64,000 nucleotides of DNA from an uncultured Roseibium sp. (GCF_947496995.1 NZ_CANMFD010000001.1:368692-432691), one strand, 5' to 3'. Shown: positions 22,412-33,184, numbered from the stretch's first letter. Numbers and translations are program-made. The notes: generated by a model not told the origin, from the letters alone.

Positions 22412-22681
22412 ATGTCGATTACAACAGAGCGTAAAGCCGAGCTCATGAAGGAATTCGCCACCAAGGAAGGCGACACCGGGTCTCCTGAAGTACAGGTAGC
22501 CATTCTTACCGAGCGCATCAACAATCTGACCGAACACTTCAAGGATCATGGCAAGGACAATCACTCCCGCCGCGGTCTCCTGAAGATGGTTGCGCAGCGC
22601 CGGTCCCTTCTGGACTACGCGCGTGGCAAGAGCGAAGAGCGTTACAAGACACTCATCGAGCGTCTCGGCATTCGCCGCTAA
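22412..22681 (+). CDS. rpsO: 30S ribosomal protein S15
   Basis: [44 protein letters not shown]...[24 protein letters not shown]. Confidence 0.98.
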   Translation: MSITTERKAELMKEFATKEGDTGSPEVQVAILTERINNLTEHFKDHGKDNHSRRGLLKMVAQRRSLLDYARGKSEERYKTLIERLGIRR

Positions 22682-22697
22682 ACTCCCAAATGAAAGA

Positions 22698-22726
22698 ACG
22701 CGGCGGGAAAAACGCCGCGTTTTTTT
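22698..22726 (+). terminator. Rho-independent terminator after rpsO
   Basis: acgcggcgggaaaaacgccgcgttttttt. Confidence 0.85.
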
Positions 22727-23085
22727 GCATCGGGCACTCCTCCCGGATCGCTTTACGCAAGGAAGCCGGTCTGCTGGACGTGAACGCCCCATGCGCCGAA
22801 CTGCGAGCAGAACCGTCCATGTCGCCGATCCCTTGCGGATCTACCGACCGGGTTTTGCTCTTGAGCGTTTCCATTTACCGGCAAACGCTCTATAGAAACC
22901 TCGTGACACGTCATGGGGCAGGATTACCGGCTTCTTTCCAGGTTCAAGTCAGAAAGCAGCCCGTTGTCTTGCCCGTGGCATGTCCGCCGGTAACCGGCCC
23001 ATCCGGGGCCGACCGGGAATGTGTTTGTTCCGAATGTGTGCTGTACCGAACAGCGACGGAACGGGCAAATCTGTAAGGACAGATT

Positions 23086-25212
23086 ATGTTTGATGTTCAT
23101 CGTGTAGAAGTCGAGTGGGGCGGTCGTCCGCTCGTGCTCGAAACGGGCAAGGTTGCCCGCCAGGCCGATGGCGCCGTAATGGCGACCTACGGCGAAACCA
23201 AGGTTCTGGCGACAGTCGTTTCCGCCAAGCAGCCGAAGCCGGGTCAGGATTTCTTTCCGCTCACCGTGAACTACCAGGAAAAGGCATTTGCCGCCGGTAA
23301 GATCCCGGGTGGCTTCTTCAAGCGTGAAGGCCGCCCGTCCGAACATGAAACCCTGACATCGCGCCTGATCGACCGTCCGATCCGCCCGCTGTTCGCCAAG
23401 GGCTACAAGAACGACACCCAGATCGTCATCACCGTGCTCTCCCACGACCTTGAGAACGCACCGGACATGCTGGCGCTGGTCGCTTCTTCCGCGGCTCTCA
23501 CGCTCTCCGGCGTTCCTTTCATGGGACCGATCGGCGGCGCGCGCGTCGGCTACATCGACGGCGAATATGTGCTGAACCCGCTGGTCGACGACATGCCGGA
23601 ATCGGCTCTGGACCTGATTGTCGCCGGAACCGGCGATGCGGTTCTGATGGTGGAATCCGAAGCCAAGGAACTTGACGAAGACATCATGCTTGGTGCCGTC
23701 ATGTTCGGTCACAAGGGCTTCCAGCAGGTTATCGACGCGATCATCAAGCTCGCTGAAACGGCTGCCAAGGAACCGCGCGATCTGGTTCTTCCGGATCACT
23801 CGGACCTGTTTGAAAAGATCAAGTCCATGGCAGCGGACGATCTGACCGCCGCCTACAAGATCACCTCCAAGACCGAGCGCAAGAACGCAGTCGATGCCGC
23901 AAAGGCAAAGGTTGTCGAGGCACTGATCACCAACGCTGCCGAAGGCGAAGCGGTGGAAGCCACCGTGCTCGGCGATCAGTTCAAGAAATTGGAAGCGGAA
24001 ATCGTCCGTGGCGCCATCCTCGACACGGGCACCCGTATCGACGGACGCGATCTGTCTACCGTCCGCGCGATTTCCTCCGAGGTCGGCATTCTGCCCCGTG
24101 CGCACGGCTCCGCCCTGTTTACCCGTGGTGAAACCCAGGCACTGGCGGTCGCCACCCTCGGCACCGGCGAAGACGAGCAGTTCGTTGATCTTCTTGAAGG
24201 CACCATCAAGGCGCACTTCATGCTGCATTACAACTTCCCGCCCTATTCCGTCGGCGAGACCGGCCGCATGGGTTCCCCGGGACGCCGCGAGATCGGCCAT
24301 GGCAAGCTGGCATGGCGCGCCATCAACCCGATGATGCCGCCGCACCACGACTTCCCCTACACCGTCCGCGTCGTGTCCGAAGTTACCGAATCCAACGGCT
24401 CGTCCTCCATGGCGACTGTTTGCGGAACCTCTCTGGCACTGATGGATGCGGGCGTTCCGCTGAAGGCACCGGTAGCCGGTATCGCCATGGGTCTGATCAA
24501 GGAAGGCGAGCGCTTTGCCGTTCTGTCCGACATTCTCGGCGACGAGGATCACCTTGGTGACATGGACTTCAAGGTAGCGGGAACCGAAAACGGCATCACC
24601 TCCCTGCAGATGGACATCAAGATCGACGGTATTACCGAAGAGATCATGAAGGTCGCTCTGGGTCAGGCGAAAGACGGCCGCGTTCACATTCTCAGAGAAA
24701 TGTCGAACGAGATCACCGAAGCCCGTGCCGAGCTCGGTGAGCATGCACCGCGCATCGAAGTGATGAAGATCCCGGTCGACAAGATCCGTGAAGTCATCGG
24801 TTCCGGCGGCAAGGTCATCCGGGAAATCGTCGAGAAGACCGGCGCCAAGGTCAACATCGAAGACGATGGCACCGTCAAGATCGCGTCCTCCGACGGCAAG
24901 GCGATCAAGGCAGCGATCAACTGGATCAACTCCATTGCCGCTGAACCGGAAGTCGGTGTGATCTACGAAGGCACCGTTGTGAAATGCGTTGATTTCGGCG
25001 CATTCGTGAACTTCTTCGGTGCCAAGGACGGTCTGGTCCACATTTCCCAGCTTGCTCCCCACAAGGTCGCCAAGGTCACCGATGTGATCAAGGAAGGCGA
25101 CAAGGTCTGGGTCAAGCTCATGGGCTTCGACGAGCGCGGCAAGGTCCGCCTGTCCATGAAGGTTGTCGATCAGGAAACCGGCAAGGAAATTCCGAAGGAC
25201 GACGGCGAATAA
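23086..25212 (+). CDS. pnp: Polyribonucleotide nucleotidyltransferase (PNPase)
   Basis: [31 protein letters not shown]..., [27 protein letters not shown]1 domain; rpsO-pnp synteny. Confidence 0.98.
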   Translation: MFDVHRVEVEWGGRPLVLETGKVARQADGAVMATYGETKVLATVVSAKQPKPGQDFFPLTVNYQEKAFAAGKIPGGFFKREGRPSEHETLTSRLIDRPIRPLFAKGYKNDTQIVITVLSHDLENAPDMLALVASSAALTLSGVPFMGPIGGARVGYIDGEYVLNPLVDDMPESALDLIVAGTGDAVLMVESEAKELDEDIMLGAVMFGHKGFQQVIDAIIKLAETAAKEPRDLVLPDHSDLFEKIKSMAADDLTAAYKITSKTERKNAVDAAKAKVVEALITNAAEGEAVEATVLGDQFKKLEAEIVRGAILDTGTRIDGRDLSTVRAISSEVGILPRAHGSALFTRGETQALAVATLGTGEDEQFVDLLEGTIKAHFMLHYNFPPYSVGETGRMGSPGRREIGHGKLAWRAINPMMPPHHDFPYTVRVVSEVTESNGSSSMATVCGTSLALMDAGVPLKAPVAGIAMGLIKEGERFAVLSDILGDEDHLGDMDFKVAGTENGITSLQMDIKIDGITEEIMKVALGQAKDGRVHILREMSNEITEARAELGEHAPRIEVMKIPVDKIREVIGSGGKVIREIVEKTGAKVNIEDDGTVKIASSDGKAIKAAINWINSIAAEPEVGVIYEGTVVKCVDFGAFVNFFGAKDGLVHISQLAPHKVAKVTDVIKEGDKVWVKLMGFDERGKVRLSMKVVDQETGKEIPKDDGE

Positions 25213-25240
25213 GCCGCTTCATTCTGAAGCTGGAATCGAA

Positions 25241-25270
25241 ACGGGGGCCTTCATGGCCCCCGTTTTTTTT
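25241..25270 (+). terminator. Rho-independent terminator between convergent pnp and GGDEF/EAL gene
   Basis: acgggggccttcatggcccccgtttttttt. Confidence 0.85.
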
Positions 25271-25334
25271 GTTTTGACGCTTTTGAAAACACGCTCAGGT
25301 CGAACAGCTTTCCATCACTTGCAGGTGGTCGTGT

Positions 25335-28088
25335 TCAACCGGTTTTCACCGCGGCCTCGTTCCGACCGTTTATGCGGCCGAGATAGTCGCGGAAGTCCTC
25401 CGCCGACATCGGCCTGGCAATGCCGAAGCCTTGAATGAGGGTGCAGCCGAAGGATGAAACCAGGCTGCACTGCTCTTGTGTTTCAGCCCCTTCGCAGATG
25501 ACCGAAATGCCGAGCGACCGCGCCATTGCGACCATCGCCTCGACGAGTGCCTGTCCATCCTTGTCCCGTTCAATGTCCTTGATGAAGGTCCGGTCGATCT
25601 TGAGTGTGTCGACCGGCAGGCGTTTCAGGTAGCTGAGCGAGGAATAGCCTGTACCGAAATCGTCGAGGGAGATTCTGACGCCCAGTGAGCTGATCGCCTC
25701 CAGGATGTCGACGGGATTGACGCGCTGGTCCTCGAACTTGATGCTTTCTGTGATTTCGAGCTGAAGGCGTGACGGCTCCGTTCCGGTTTCGGTGAGGATG
25801 GTCTGAAGCTGGCTGACGAACCCTGTTTCGCGGCATTGCCGCGGCGAAATATTGGCGCTGATGCTGTCGAGCTGCAGTCCGTTCCGGTTGCAGGACTGGA
25901 AGAAGGCGCAGGTTTCGCGCAACACCCATTCGCCCAGCGGAACGATCAGCCCGCTTTCCTCCGCGATCTTGATGAACTCGACAGGATGAACGTCCCCCAG
26001 TTCCGGGTCCGACCATCTGGCCAGTACCTCGCAGGAGACGATCCTGCCCTTAGGGAAATCCATGATGGGCTGGAAATTCAGATGCAGGTTTCCCTCTTCG
26101 ATGGCCGCCCGCAAGGAGATCTCGATCTGGCCGGTGCGCGCGGTCTGCTCGTTCATACGGCTGGCGTAGAACCTGTAGCTGGCCCCGCTCTCCGATTTCG
26201 CCTGGTACATGCTGGTGTCCGCCTGCTGGAGCAGGGCTTCGTCCTCCAGGCCGTCGTTGGGCGACAGCGTGATCCCCAGGCTGCCGGACAGGACGACGCG
26301 GGTGTCATTTTCCAGCACGATCGGCTTTTCGACCTCGCTCAGGATATCGCGAACGGTCTGCTCGATCTGCCAGCGGTCTTCCGGGTCGGTCAAAAGGATC
26401 GCGAACTCGTCGCCGCCCATGCGGGCAACGGTTTGATCCGGGCCGAGAACTTCGGTCAAACGCGTTGCCACGGTCCTGATCACGTGGTCTCCGGCGTTCG
26501 CTCCGTAGGTCTCGTTGACGGTCTTGAACCGGTCGAGATCGAGGATCATCAGCGCCGTCAGCTCACCGAGCTGCTTGTTGCGCTGCAGGGTCTGTCGCAG
26601 GCGGTCTATCAGCAGACGGCGGTTCGGGAGACCGGTCAGGATATCGAAATTGGCATTCCTGGTTGCGAGTTGCTCCTGGCGTTTGCGTTCGCTGATATCG
26701 GTGATCGTGGCGTAATAGGCGGGTGCCCCGTTCCAGTCGGTGATGCGGACATGCTGCTCCAGCCAGACAGTCTGCCGGTCCTTGCGTATACCCTTGATCT
26801 CATGCGCTCTGGGCGTGTCGTTGTTTTCATTCGCAGTGTAATAGCTGCTCAGGCGGCCGTGTTCCTCCGGCGCGTAGATCGCCGGCGATGGTGCGCCGAC
26901 GAGCTGCTCGGGAGAGCCAGGGTCGTAGCCGAGCATCTTCAGCAGGGCGTCGTTCACATAAAGAATGCGGTTGTCGGCATGCACCAGAACCCCGTGCAAT
27001 GACCCGTCGATCATGTCCTTGAACTGGGCATCGCGGACGCGCATGGATTCAAAGGCTGCCTGGAACATCCGGGCCAGCTTGTTGAACTCGGAAATAAGCC
27101 CGGGCTTTGGCGGCGTGACCTGTTGCGACTGCCGCAGGCTCATCGCGTAGCTGACAAGACGCCCGAGCCCCGCACTGGTGATCCGGTTCACGAGCAGGGC
27201 GGCTCCGATCGCAAGGACTGCCGTATAGATCAGGAACGGCATGAACATCCGGGTGTAGGTTTCCTTGACCTTCTGCAGCGTGTCGATCGGCTGTTTGGTC
27301 ACGGTTGAGAGCTGATGTCCGTCCATGCTTCTCATGAGCGGGGTATAGACATAGAGATTGTCGTCGCGCAGATGGTGACCCACCTCGTCGTTGTCGGTGA
27401 TGAGACCGTCCGGCAGAACCTCGGTCGTCAGGTCGCCGATGCCTGCAATCAGGGTGTCCTTGTAATAAAAGGCCAGATCCTGCGCACGAAGCGTTTTCGC
27501 CAGTTCTCCCGGCAGGGTGAAGGAATCGGTGACGGTCGTTCCACCGAAGATCCTTGCAATCGCCTCGCCGGATTCCGGATCCAGAACCAGGATCGACAGG
27601 GCGGCGGTTACAATTTCCTGGTCCGACTCGTGATCCGTGTAGGTCACCCAGATATCGGGAGGCATGGCGGAGCGGATGGCGGGCGGTAACTGGTGGCTCA
27701 GGTCGATGAGGCCAAGGCTGCCGTTGATCCAGCTTTCCTCGTCCGGACGGTCGATCAGCAGGATGTCCAGAACCGCGCTGGTCATTCCCTCTGTCTCCCG
27801 CTCGATGACCTTCTTGGCGGTGGCCCTGTCATCCGCTTCAAGCGCATCACGTATTTCGGGACTGGCGGCGACCGCGCGGATATGACCTTCCAGCTTTTCC
27901 AGATGCTGCGTAAAAACCAGCCCGGAGAGCGTGGCCGTGGATCTGGCGCTGCGGGCGATTTCATGTTCGGCGATCGAAAGGCTGCCCAGATAGGTGATCC
28001 AGAACAGGGCAATCGCCGTTCCGATCAACCCGAAGGTGAACAGAGCCATGACAAGCCGGTTGAAGGGAATGGAAAAGCCTTCTTTCAA
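25335..28088 (-). CDS. Membrane PAS-GGDEF-EAL c-di-GMP signalling protein
   Basis: N-terminal TM and periplasmic sensor, PAS, VARMGGDEFAILL, CEVLARW (EVL variant of EAL), DDFGTGYSSLSYLKRLPVDTLKID. Confidence 0.93.
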   Translation of the reverse strand: MKEGFSIPFNRLVMALFTFGLIGTAIALFWITYLGSLSIAEHEIARSARSTATLSGLVFTQHLEKLEGHIRAVAASPEIRDALEADDRATAKKVIERETEGMTSAVLDILLIDRPDEESWINGSLGLIDLSHQLPPAIRSAMPPDIWVTYTDHESDQEIVTAALSILVLDPESGEAIARIFGGTTVTDSFTLPGELAKTLRAQDLAFYYKDTLIAGIGDLTTEVLPDGLITDNDEVGHHLRDDNLYVYTPLMRSMDGHQLSTVTKQPIDTLQKVKETYTRMFMPFLIYTAVLAIGAALLVNRITSAGLGRLVSYAMSLRQSQQVTPPKPGLISEFNKLARMFQAAFESMRVRDAQFKDMIDGSLHGVLVHADNRILYVNDALLKMLGYDPGSPEQLVGAPSPAIYAPEEHGRLSSYYTANENNDTPRAHEIKGIRKDRQTVWLEQHVRITDWNGAPAYYATITDISERKRQEQLATRNANFDILTGLPNRRLLIDRLRQTLQRNKQLGELTALMILDLDRFKTVNETYGANAGDHVIRTVATRLTEVLGPDQTVARMGGDEFAILLTDPEDRWQIEQTVRDILSEVEKPIVLENDTRVVLSGSLGITLSPNDGLEDEALLQQADTSMYQAKSESGASYRFYASRMNEQTARTGQIEISLRAAIEEGNLHLNFQPIMDFPKGRIVSCEVLARWSDPELGDVHPVEFIKIAEESGLIVPLGEWVLRETCAFFQSCNRNGLQLDSISANISPRQCRETGFVSQLQTILTETGTEPSRLQLEITESIKFEDQRVNPVDILEAISSLGVRISLDDFGTGYSSLSYLKRLPVDTLKIDRTFIKDIERDKDGQALVEAMVAMARSLGISVICEGAETQEQCSLVSSFGCTLIQGFGIARPMSAEDFRDYLGRINGRNEAAVKTG

Positions 28089-28538
28089 CGCGGCGCTCCA
28101 TGCGTTTCAGTGGGACCCGTCCCTGAAGAAACAGCGAGTGACACGTGCGGTGCCGCAGCCTTTCGAGAACACGCTTCTCCCGTTGAGGCCGAGAGTTGGT
28201 TGAGCCAGAGATTTCTCAAAAAAGGTTTTTTTGTATGCATTGCGTGCATTTTAAAGAGAGTAACATGAAATTTTGATTGAGAATTCCAAATATATGAATT
28301 GGCCGTCTGATTTTTCAGCATATGATTGTATAGTTTATGTGCAGTGTAGGATAAATAGAAATCAGCTGAGTGATATTGGTAATTCAACTGATATTATACA
28401 TTAGAAAAATTCATGATTCTATCGATATATTTTACAATAAACGCACCTGACAAGTGTTGCTGTGGGCTTGCGATCAGGCGTTTTCCTCTCTTCGTGAACC
28501 TGATATACCCCCTTCGATAACTGAATGAGAGGAACGGG

Positions 28539-29351
28539 ATGCGGCAGATTCGCTTGGTCGTCGTTGGAGCTGGGGGCAGGATGGGCCGCGCCTTGACGCG
28601 CGCTGCAACTGAAAACACGGGCACTGAAATCGTCGCGGCTGTCGAAAGGGAAGGTGCCGAGGTCCTTGGTCAGGATGTCGGAGACCTGGCCGGCGTCGGC
28701 GCGCTGGGGGTTCCTGTGACCGACGATCCCCTGACCGCCTTTGCAAAGGCTGACGGTGTTCTGGATTTCACGGCTCCTGCGGCAAGCCTGTGGTTTGCCG
28801 AGCTGGCGGCCCAGGCGCGTATCGTCCATGTGATCGGCACCACCGGCTGGGCCGAGGGCGAGGACGAGCCGCTGCATGCGGCGGCGCGTCATGCCAGGAT
28901 CATCAAGTCCGGCAACATGAGCCTCGGGGTCAATCTACTTGCAAATCTCGTCCGCAAGGCTGCCGCCGCTCTCGATGCCGATTTCGACATCGAAGTTCTT
29001 GAAATGCATCACAAGCACAAGGTCGATGCGCCATCGGGAACTGCGCTGCTGCTCGGTCAGTCCGCTGCGGACGGAAGAGGCATCGACATGCAGACGCATT
29101 CCGTGCGCTCACGCGATGGCATCATGGACCCGCGCAAAACCGGCGACATCGGTTTTGCCACCCTGCGCGGTGGATCCGTGATCGGCGAGCATTCGGTGAT
29201 ATTTGCCGGTGAAGGCGAACGTATCGAACTGACCCACCGCGCGGAAGACCGGCAACTCTTCGCGCGCGGCGCCGTCAAGGCGGCCCTCTGGGGATTTGAC
29301 CAGAAGCCGGGATTTTATTCGATGGCCGATGTACTCGGTCTTGAGAATTGA
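28539..29351 (+). CDS. dapB: 4-hydroxy-tetrahydrodipicolinate reductase
   Basis: [47 protein letters not shown]-type motif [18 protein letters not shown]. Confidence 0.96.
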   Translation: MRQIRLVVVGAGGRMGRALTRAATENTGTEIVAAVEREGAEVLGQDVGDLAGVGALGVPVTDDPLTAFAKADGVLDFTAPAASLWFAELAAQARIVHVIGTTGWAEGEDEPLHAAARHARIIKSGNMSLGVNLLANLVRKAAAALDADFDIEVLEMHHKHKVDAPSGTALLLGQSAADGRGIDMQTHSVRSRDGIMDPRKTGDIGFATLRGGSVIGEHSVIFAGEGERIELTHRAEDRQLFARGAVKAALWGFDQKPGFYSMADVLGLEN

Positions 29352-29482
29352 ACTTGAAGAACTGTTGCAGCATTCTGCGTCGAGACCAACGCGGCAGGAA
29401 TGCGCCAACACATTAGGACAATTACCTTTCTGCTTTCATCCGGAAATATGAAGGCAGGCAGATCTGGTTTAGGGAGATTGGC

Positions 29483-30103
29483 ATGGATCGCCTTCTTGTG
29501 CTCGTCCGTCACGGACAAAGCGAATGGAATTTGAAGAACCTGTTCACCGGCTGGAAGGATCCCGGCCTGACGGAACAAGGTATCGCGGAAGCCCACAAGG
29601 CAGGTCAGGAGCTTCGGGATCTGAAGCTGACATTTGATCTGGCATTCACCTCCGTTCTGTCCCGCGCGCAGAAAACCCTGGATATCATCCTTGAGGAACT
29701 TGGCCAGACCGGTCTTGAAACCCTCAAGGATCAGGCCCTCAACGAGCGCGACTACGGTGACCTGACTGGCATGAACAAGGACGAGGCCCGCGAGCAGTTC
29801 GGTGAGGAACAGGTTCACATCTGGCGCCGCTCTTTTGACGTCCCGCCCCCCGGCGGAGAAAGCCTGAAGATGACCGCCGAACGCGTTCTGCCGTATTACA
29901 AGTCGGAAATCCTGCCGAAGGTACTTTCCGGAAAGCGCACGATCGTGGCCGCGCACGGCAATTCCCTGCGCGCACTCATCATGGAACTGGAAGATCTCAG
30001 CCCGGAAGAAATCCTGAAGCGGGAACTCGGCACCGGAACGCCGATCATCTACCGGCTCGACGAGAGCGGCAAAGTCCTGAGTGTTCAGGACCTGGCGGAC
30101 TGA
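29483..30103 (+). CDS. gpmA: 2,3-bisphosphoglycerate-dependent phosphoglycerate mutase
   Basis: [57 protein letters not shown]. Confidence 0.95.
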   Translation: MDRLLVLVRHGQSEWNLKNLFTGWKDPGLTEQGIAEAHKAGQELRDLKLTFDLAFTSVLSRAQKTLDIILEELGQTGLETLKDQALNERDYGDLTGMNKDEAREQFGEEQVHIWRRSFDVPPPGGESLKMTAERVLPYYKSEILPKVLSGKRTIVAAHGNSLRALIMELEDLSPEEILKRELGTGTPIIYRLDESGKVLSVQDLAD

Positions 30104-30136
30104 GCTACCTGAAAAGACATGCTGTCAGCGAAAAGA

Positions 30137-30160
30137 AAAAGGGGCGGTTTCGCCCCTTTG
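30137..30160 (+). terminator. Terminator hairpin downstream of gpmA
   Basis: aaaggggcggtttcgccccttt. Confidence 0.7.
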
Positions 30161-30187
30161 AGACCGATGACAAACCTTCATGACGTC

Positions 30188-30228
30188 TTTCCGGACAAGT
30201 GCAGCGTCGCTGCACGCTGATCCGGAAA
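30188..30228. repeat. Palindromic element A (REP-like)
   Basis: TTTCCGGA-caa-GTGCAGC-gtc-GCTGCAC-gctga-TCCGGAAA nested perfect arms. Confidence 0.65.
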
Positions 30229-30321
30229 CCAGCATGTCAGCGCGAGCGCAAGCGAGCACTCAACCTGTCAAGCCTTTGAAATCATGAAGCAAGACGCGCC
30301 TGTGGCGCGAAATATGTCTGG

Positions 30322-30366
30322 ATCCCGGATCTGGCCATGCAGCTATCGCTGCAGACCGTCCGGGAT
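30322..30366. repeat. Palindromic element B (REP-like)
   Basis: ATCCCGGA...TGCAGC-tatc-GCTGCA...TCCGGGAT nested arms. Confidence 0.55.
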
Positions 30367-30393
30367 GAGGCGCTGAGAGTTTGTCAGCAGTCT

Positions 30394-30418
30394 GAAAGGG
30401 GCGGTTACGCCCCTTTCC
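30394..30418 (-). terminator. Terminator hairpin downstream of the minus-strand pfkB gene
   Basis: gaaaggggcggttacgcccctttcc; same stem sequence as the gpmA-side terminator. Confidence 0.6.
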
Positions 30419-30426
30419 TGGTGTCG

Positions 30427-31428
30427 TCAGACCTCGAAACCGCTCTGCGCGGCGGTCGTTTTCAGCGGCCATTCCGGGCGGGCACCAACGTGACTGATCA
30501 CGCTTGCGGCGCATATGCAGCCCAGTTCTGCGGCGTCTGAGAGCTTGTATTCGCGGGCAAGACCAAACAGGAAACCGGCCGCAAACAGATCGCCCGCACC
30601 GGTCAGATCCACCACATTTTCCACCGACTGGGCGCTGACCTTCAGCGTCTCGTCTTTGGTGATGACCATTGCGCCTTCCGCGCCGAGCGTGAGCGCGGTC
30701 AGGGCGCCGGTGTCCTGGGCGCCGGAGATTGCCGAGCCGAGATCGGACGTTTCGTAGAGCGCCTTCAGCTCGTGCTCGTTGGCAAACAGAAGATCGACCA
30801 CTCCGTCGGACAACAGTGACTGGAACTCGCTGCGGTACCGGTCGACACAGAAGGAATCCGACAGGGTGAGAGCCACCTTGCGTCCATGCGCATGCGCGAC
30901 TTCGGCGGCCTTCAGGAAGGCTTTCTTGGCCTCTTCAGGATCCCATAGATAGCCTTCCATATAGGTGACGGCGGAAGCCGCGACCACCGTCTCGTCGACG
31001 TCGGACGGGGAGAACTCGGTGCAGGCGCCGAGATAGGTGTTCATCGTCCGCTCGCCATCCGGCGTGATCAGGATCATCGACCGTGCGGTCGGCTTGCTGT
31101 CGCGCAGGCGCGGCGTGTTGAAGTAGACGCCGGTGCCGTTCATGTCGTGCGAGTAGCTGTCACCCAGTTCGTCTTCGGCGACCTTGCCGAAATAGGCGGG
31201 TCTGCCGCCGAGCGACGCGATTCCGGCTGCCGTATTGCCGGCGCTGCCGCCCGACACGCGGACTGTCTGGCCCATCTTGTCGAACAGACGTACGGCTTCT
31301 TCCGTATCGATCAGCCGCATGGAACCCTTGATGAGGCTCTCCTGAAGCAGGAAGTCTTCCTCGACATGCGCAAAGACGTCGCAAATGGCATTGCCGATAC
31401 ACAAGGCGTCAAATCTGGTTTCGGTCAT
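30427..31428 (-). CDS. PfkB-family sugar/adenosine kinase
   Basis: VRVSGGSAGNTAAGIASLGG, ...NVVDLTGAGDLFAAGFLFG PfkB signature; start MTETRFDALCIGNAICD at 31428. Confidence 0.9.
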   Translation of the reverse strand: MTETRFDALCIGNAICDVFAHVEEDFLLQESLIKGSMRLIDTEEAVRLFDKMGQTVRVSGGSAGNTAAGIASLGGRPAYFGKVAEDELGDSYSHDMNGTGVYFNTPRLRDSKPTARSMILITPDGERTMNTYLGACTEFSPSDVDETVVAASAVTYMEGYLWDPEEAKKAFLKAAEVAHAHGRKVALTLSDSFCVDRYRSEFQSLLSDGVVDLLFANEHELKALYETSDLGSAISGAQDTGALTALTLGAEGAMVITKDETLKVSAQSVENVVDLTGAGDLFAAGFLFGLAREYKLSDAAELGCICAASVISHVGARPEWPLKTTAAQSGFEV

Positions 31429-31460
31429 AAGGTCCTCTGGTGGTGCCGTCATGTGCGGCT

Positions 31461-32351
31461 TCAGGAATGGGGGTTGGGCCTCAGGGCGCGGTTGGCTTCC
31501 GGTTCCTTGATCTTGTCCCGGAAGGGGCTGGCACGGTAGACGCCGAGCATGTTCAGCTCCGCGCAGAAAAAGGCGAGTTCCTCAAGCGCCAACGCGACTG
31601 AAGGGTCCTCGGGGTGGCCTTCCACATCCGCGTAGAACATGGAGGCGAAGAACTGGCCCTCGAGCTGATAGGATTCCAGCTTCGTCATGTTGACACCGTT
31701 GGTGGCAAAGCCGCCGAGCGCCTTGTAGAGAGCGGCCGGTACGTTGCGGACCCGGAAGATGAACGTCGTGATGACCGGTTGGCCGTTATACGCCGCTTCC
31801 ATCTTGTCACGCGAAAGGATGACGAAGCGCGTCGTGTTGTGGGCGGCGTCCTCGACATCGCGGCGCAGAATATCGAGCCCGTAGATCTCGGCTGCCATTT
31901 CAGGCGCGAGGGCGCCGACGCTCGGATCGTCGAGTTCCGCGATCTGGCGGGCGGACCCTGCCGTGTCGCCGCCGACAACGGCAGTGAGGCCGAACTCCCG
32001 AATGACATTGCGGCACTGGCCGAGCGCGTGAATGTGGCTTTGCACCTTCTTGAGACCTTCCAGCTTCGCGCCTCTGGGCGCCATGAGCTGGAAGCGGATC
32101 GGCATGAAATATTCGCCGATGATATGCAGGTCGGATTTTGGCAGCAGATGGTGGATGTCGGCGACGCGCCCGGCCACCGAGTTTTCGATCGGGATCATGG
32201 CAAGGTCGGCCGTGCCGTCCGCCATGGCCGAAAAGCAATCCTCGAATGTCGGACACGGAATGGCTTCATAGTCGGGATAGACACTCCGGCATGCCATATG
32301 CGAATTGGCACCGGTTTCTCCCTGGAAAACTATTTTTTTTCTGTCGTTCAT
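31461..32351 (-). CDS. pheA: Prephenate dehydratase
   Basis: IVFQGETGANSHMACRSVYPDYEAIPCPTFEDCFSAM, NTTRFVILSR, ACT domain GVNMTKLESYQLEGQF. Confidence 0.95.
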   Translation of the reverse strand: MNDRKKIVFQGETGANSHMACRSVYPDYEAIPCPTFEDCFSAMADGTADLAMIPIENSVAGRVADIHHLLPKSDLHIIGEYFMPIRFQLMAPRGAKLEGLKKVQSHIHALGQCRNVIREFGLTAVVGGDTAGSARQIAELDDPSVGALAPEMAAEIYGLDILRRDVEDAAHNTTRFVILSRDKMEAAYNGQPVITTFIFRVRNVPAALYKALGGFATNGVNMTKLESYQLEGQFFASMFYADVEGHPEDPSVALALEELAFFCAELNMLGVYRASPFRDKIKEPEANRALRPNPHS

Positions 32352-32437
32352 GGTTCTTTCCGCCTCTGGGCAGGATGCCCTGACACTTTGAAGTTCTTCT
32401 GCGTTTCCGCCGCACGATGTCTGCGAAAGCGGGCTTT

Positions 32438-33184
32438 CTAGGAGGCCTGATACACCTCTCGGGCGCGCTCCAGATCCTCCGGGGTGTTCACATCCATGGG
32501 CGCGCTGTCGATGATCGATACGTCGATCCGCATGCCTGCCTCCAGCGCGCGCAGCTGCTCCAGCTTCTCGCGCTTCTCCAGCGGAGAGGGAGGCAGCTTG
32601 ACGAAATCGGCCAGCGCGGCGCGGCGGTATGCGTAGATGCCGACATGCTGATAGAGAGGACCGTCTCCGCTTGGCGCGGTCGCGCGGGTAAAATAGAGCG
32701 CACGGTGATGACCGTGGCCATTCGGCGTCGTGACGGCCTTGACGAAACTCGGATCGTCCCGGAATCGCGGCTCCGTAATTTCCGTCATGATCGTGCCGAT
32801 TGCCACGTCAGGGATGCTCAGGGGAGCGAAAGCCGCGCGAATCGCCTCCGGCGCAATCAGCGGCACGTCGCCCTGCACATTCAGGATGACATCATGCCGG
32901 CCGTCCGGATCCACAAGGTTGACCGCCTCCTGGATGCGGTCCGAGCCGGAGGGATGGTCGGCCCTGGTCATGATGGCTTTGCCGCCGTGATCGTGAACGG
33001 CCTCGGCGATATCCTTGTCGTCGCAAGCAACGGCAACCGGGCCGATATCCGCGTTCTGCGCCTGCTCAAGTACCCTGACGATCATGGGTTTTCCGCAAAT
33101 ATCGGCGAGTGGCTTGCGTGGAAGACGGGTTGCCGCGAGGCGGGCCGGAATGATGACGAGTGCAGCGCTCAAAACAGTCTCCAT
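32438..33184 (-). CDS. kdsB: 3-deoxy-manno-octulosonate cytidylyltransferase
   Basis: VIIPARLAATRLPRKPLADICGKPMIVRVLEQA, VLNVQGDVPLI, QHVGIYAYRR. Confidence 0.96.
   Translation of the reverse strand: METVLSAALVIIPARLAATRLPRKPLADICGKPMIVRVLEQAQNADIGPVAVACDDKDIAEAVHDHGGKAIMTRADHPSGSDRIQEAVNLVDPDGRHDVILNVQGDVPLIAPEAIRAAFAPLSIPDVAIGTIMTEITEPRFRDDPSFVKAVTTPNGHGHHRALYFTRATAPSGDGPLYQHVGIYAYRRAALADFVKLPPSPLEKREKLEQLRALEAGMRIDVSIIDSAPMDVNTPEDLERAREVYQAS

Noticed and set aside
22924-25062. 712-aa minus-strand ORF antisense to pnp
   Set aside because: Same codon-bias artefact; pnp is certain on the plus strand.
25836-27002. 388-aa plus-strand ORF opposite the GGDEF/EAL gene
   Set aside because: Opposite-strand shadow ORF; the minus-strand domain motifs are clear.
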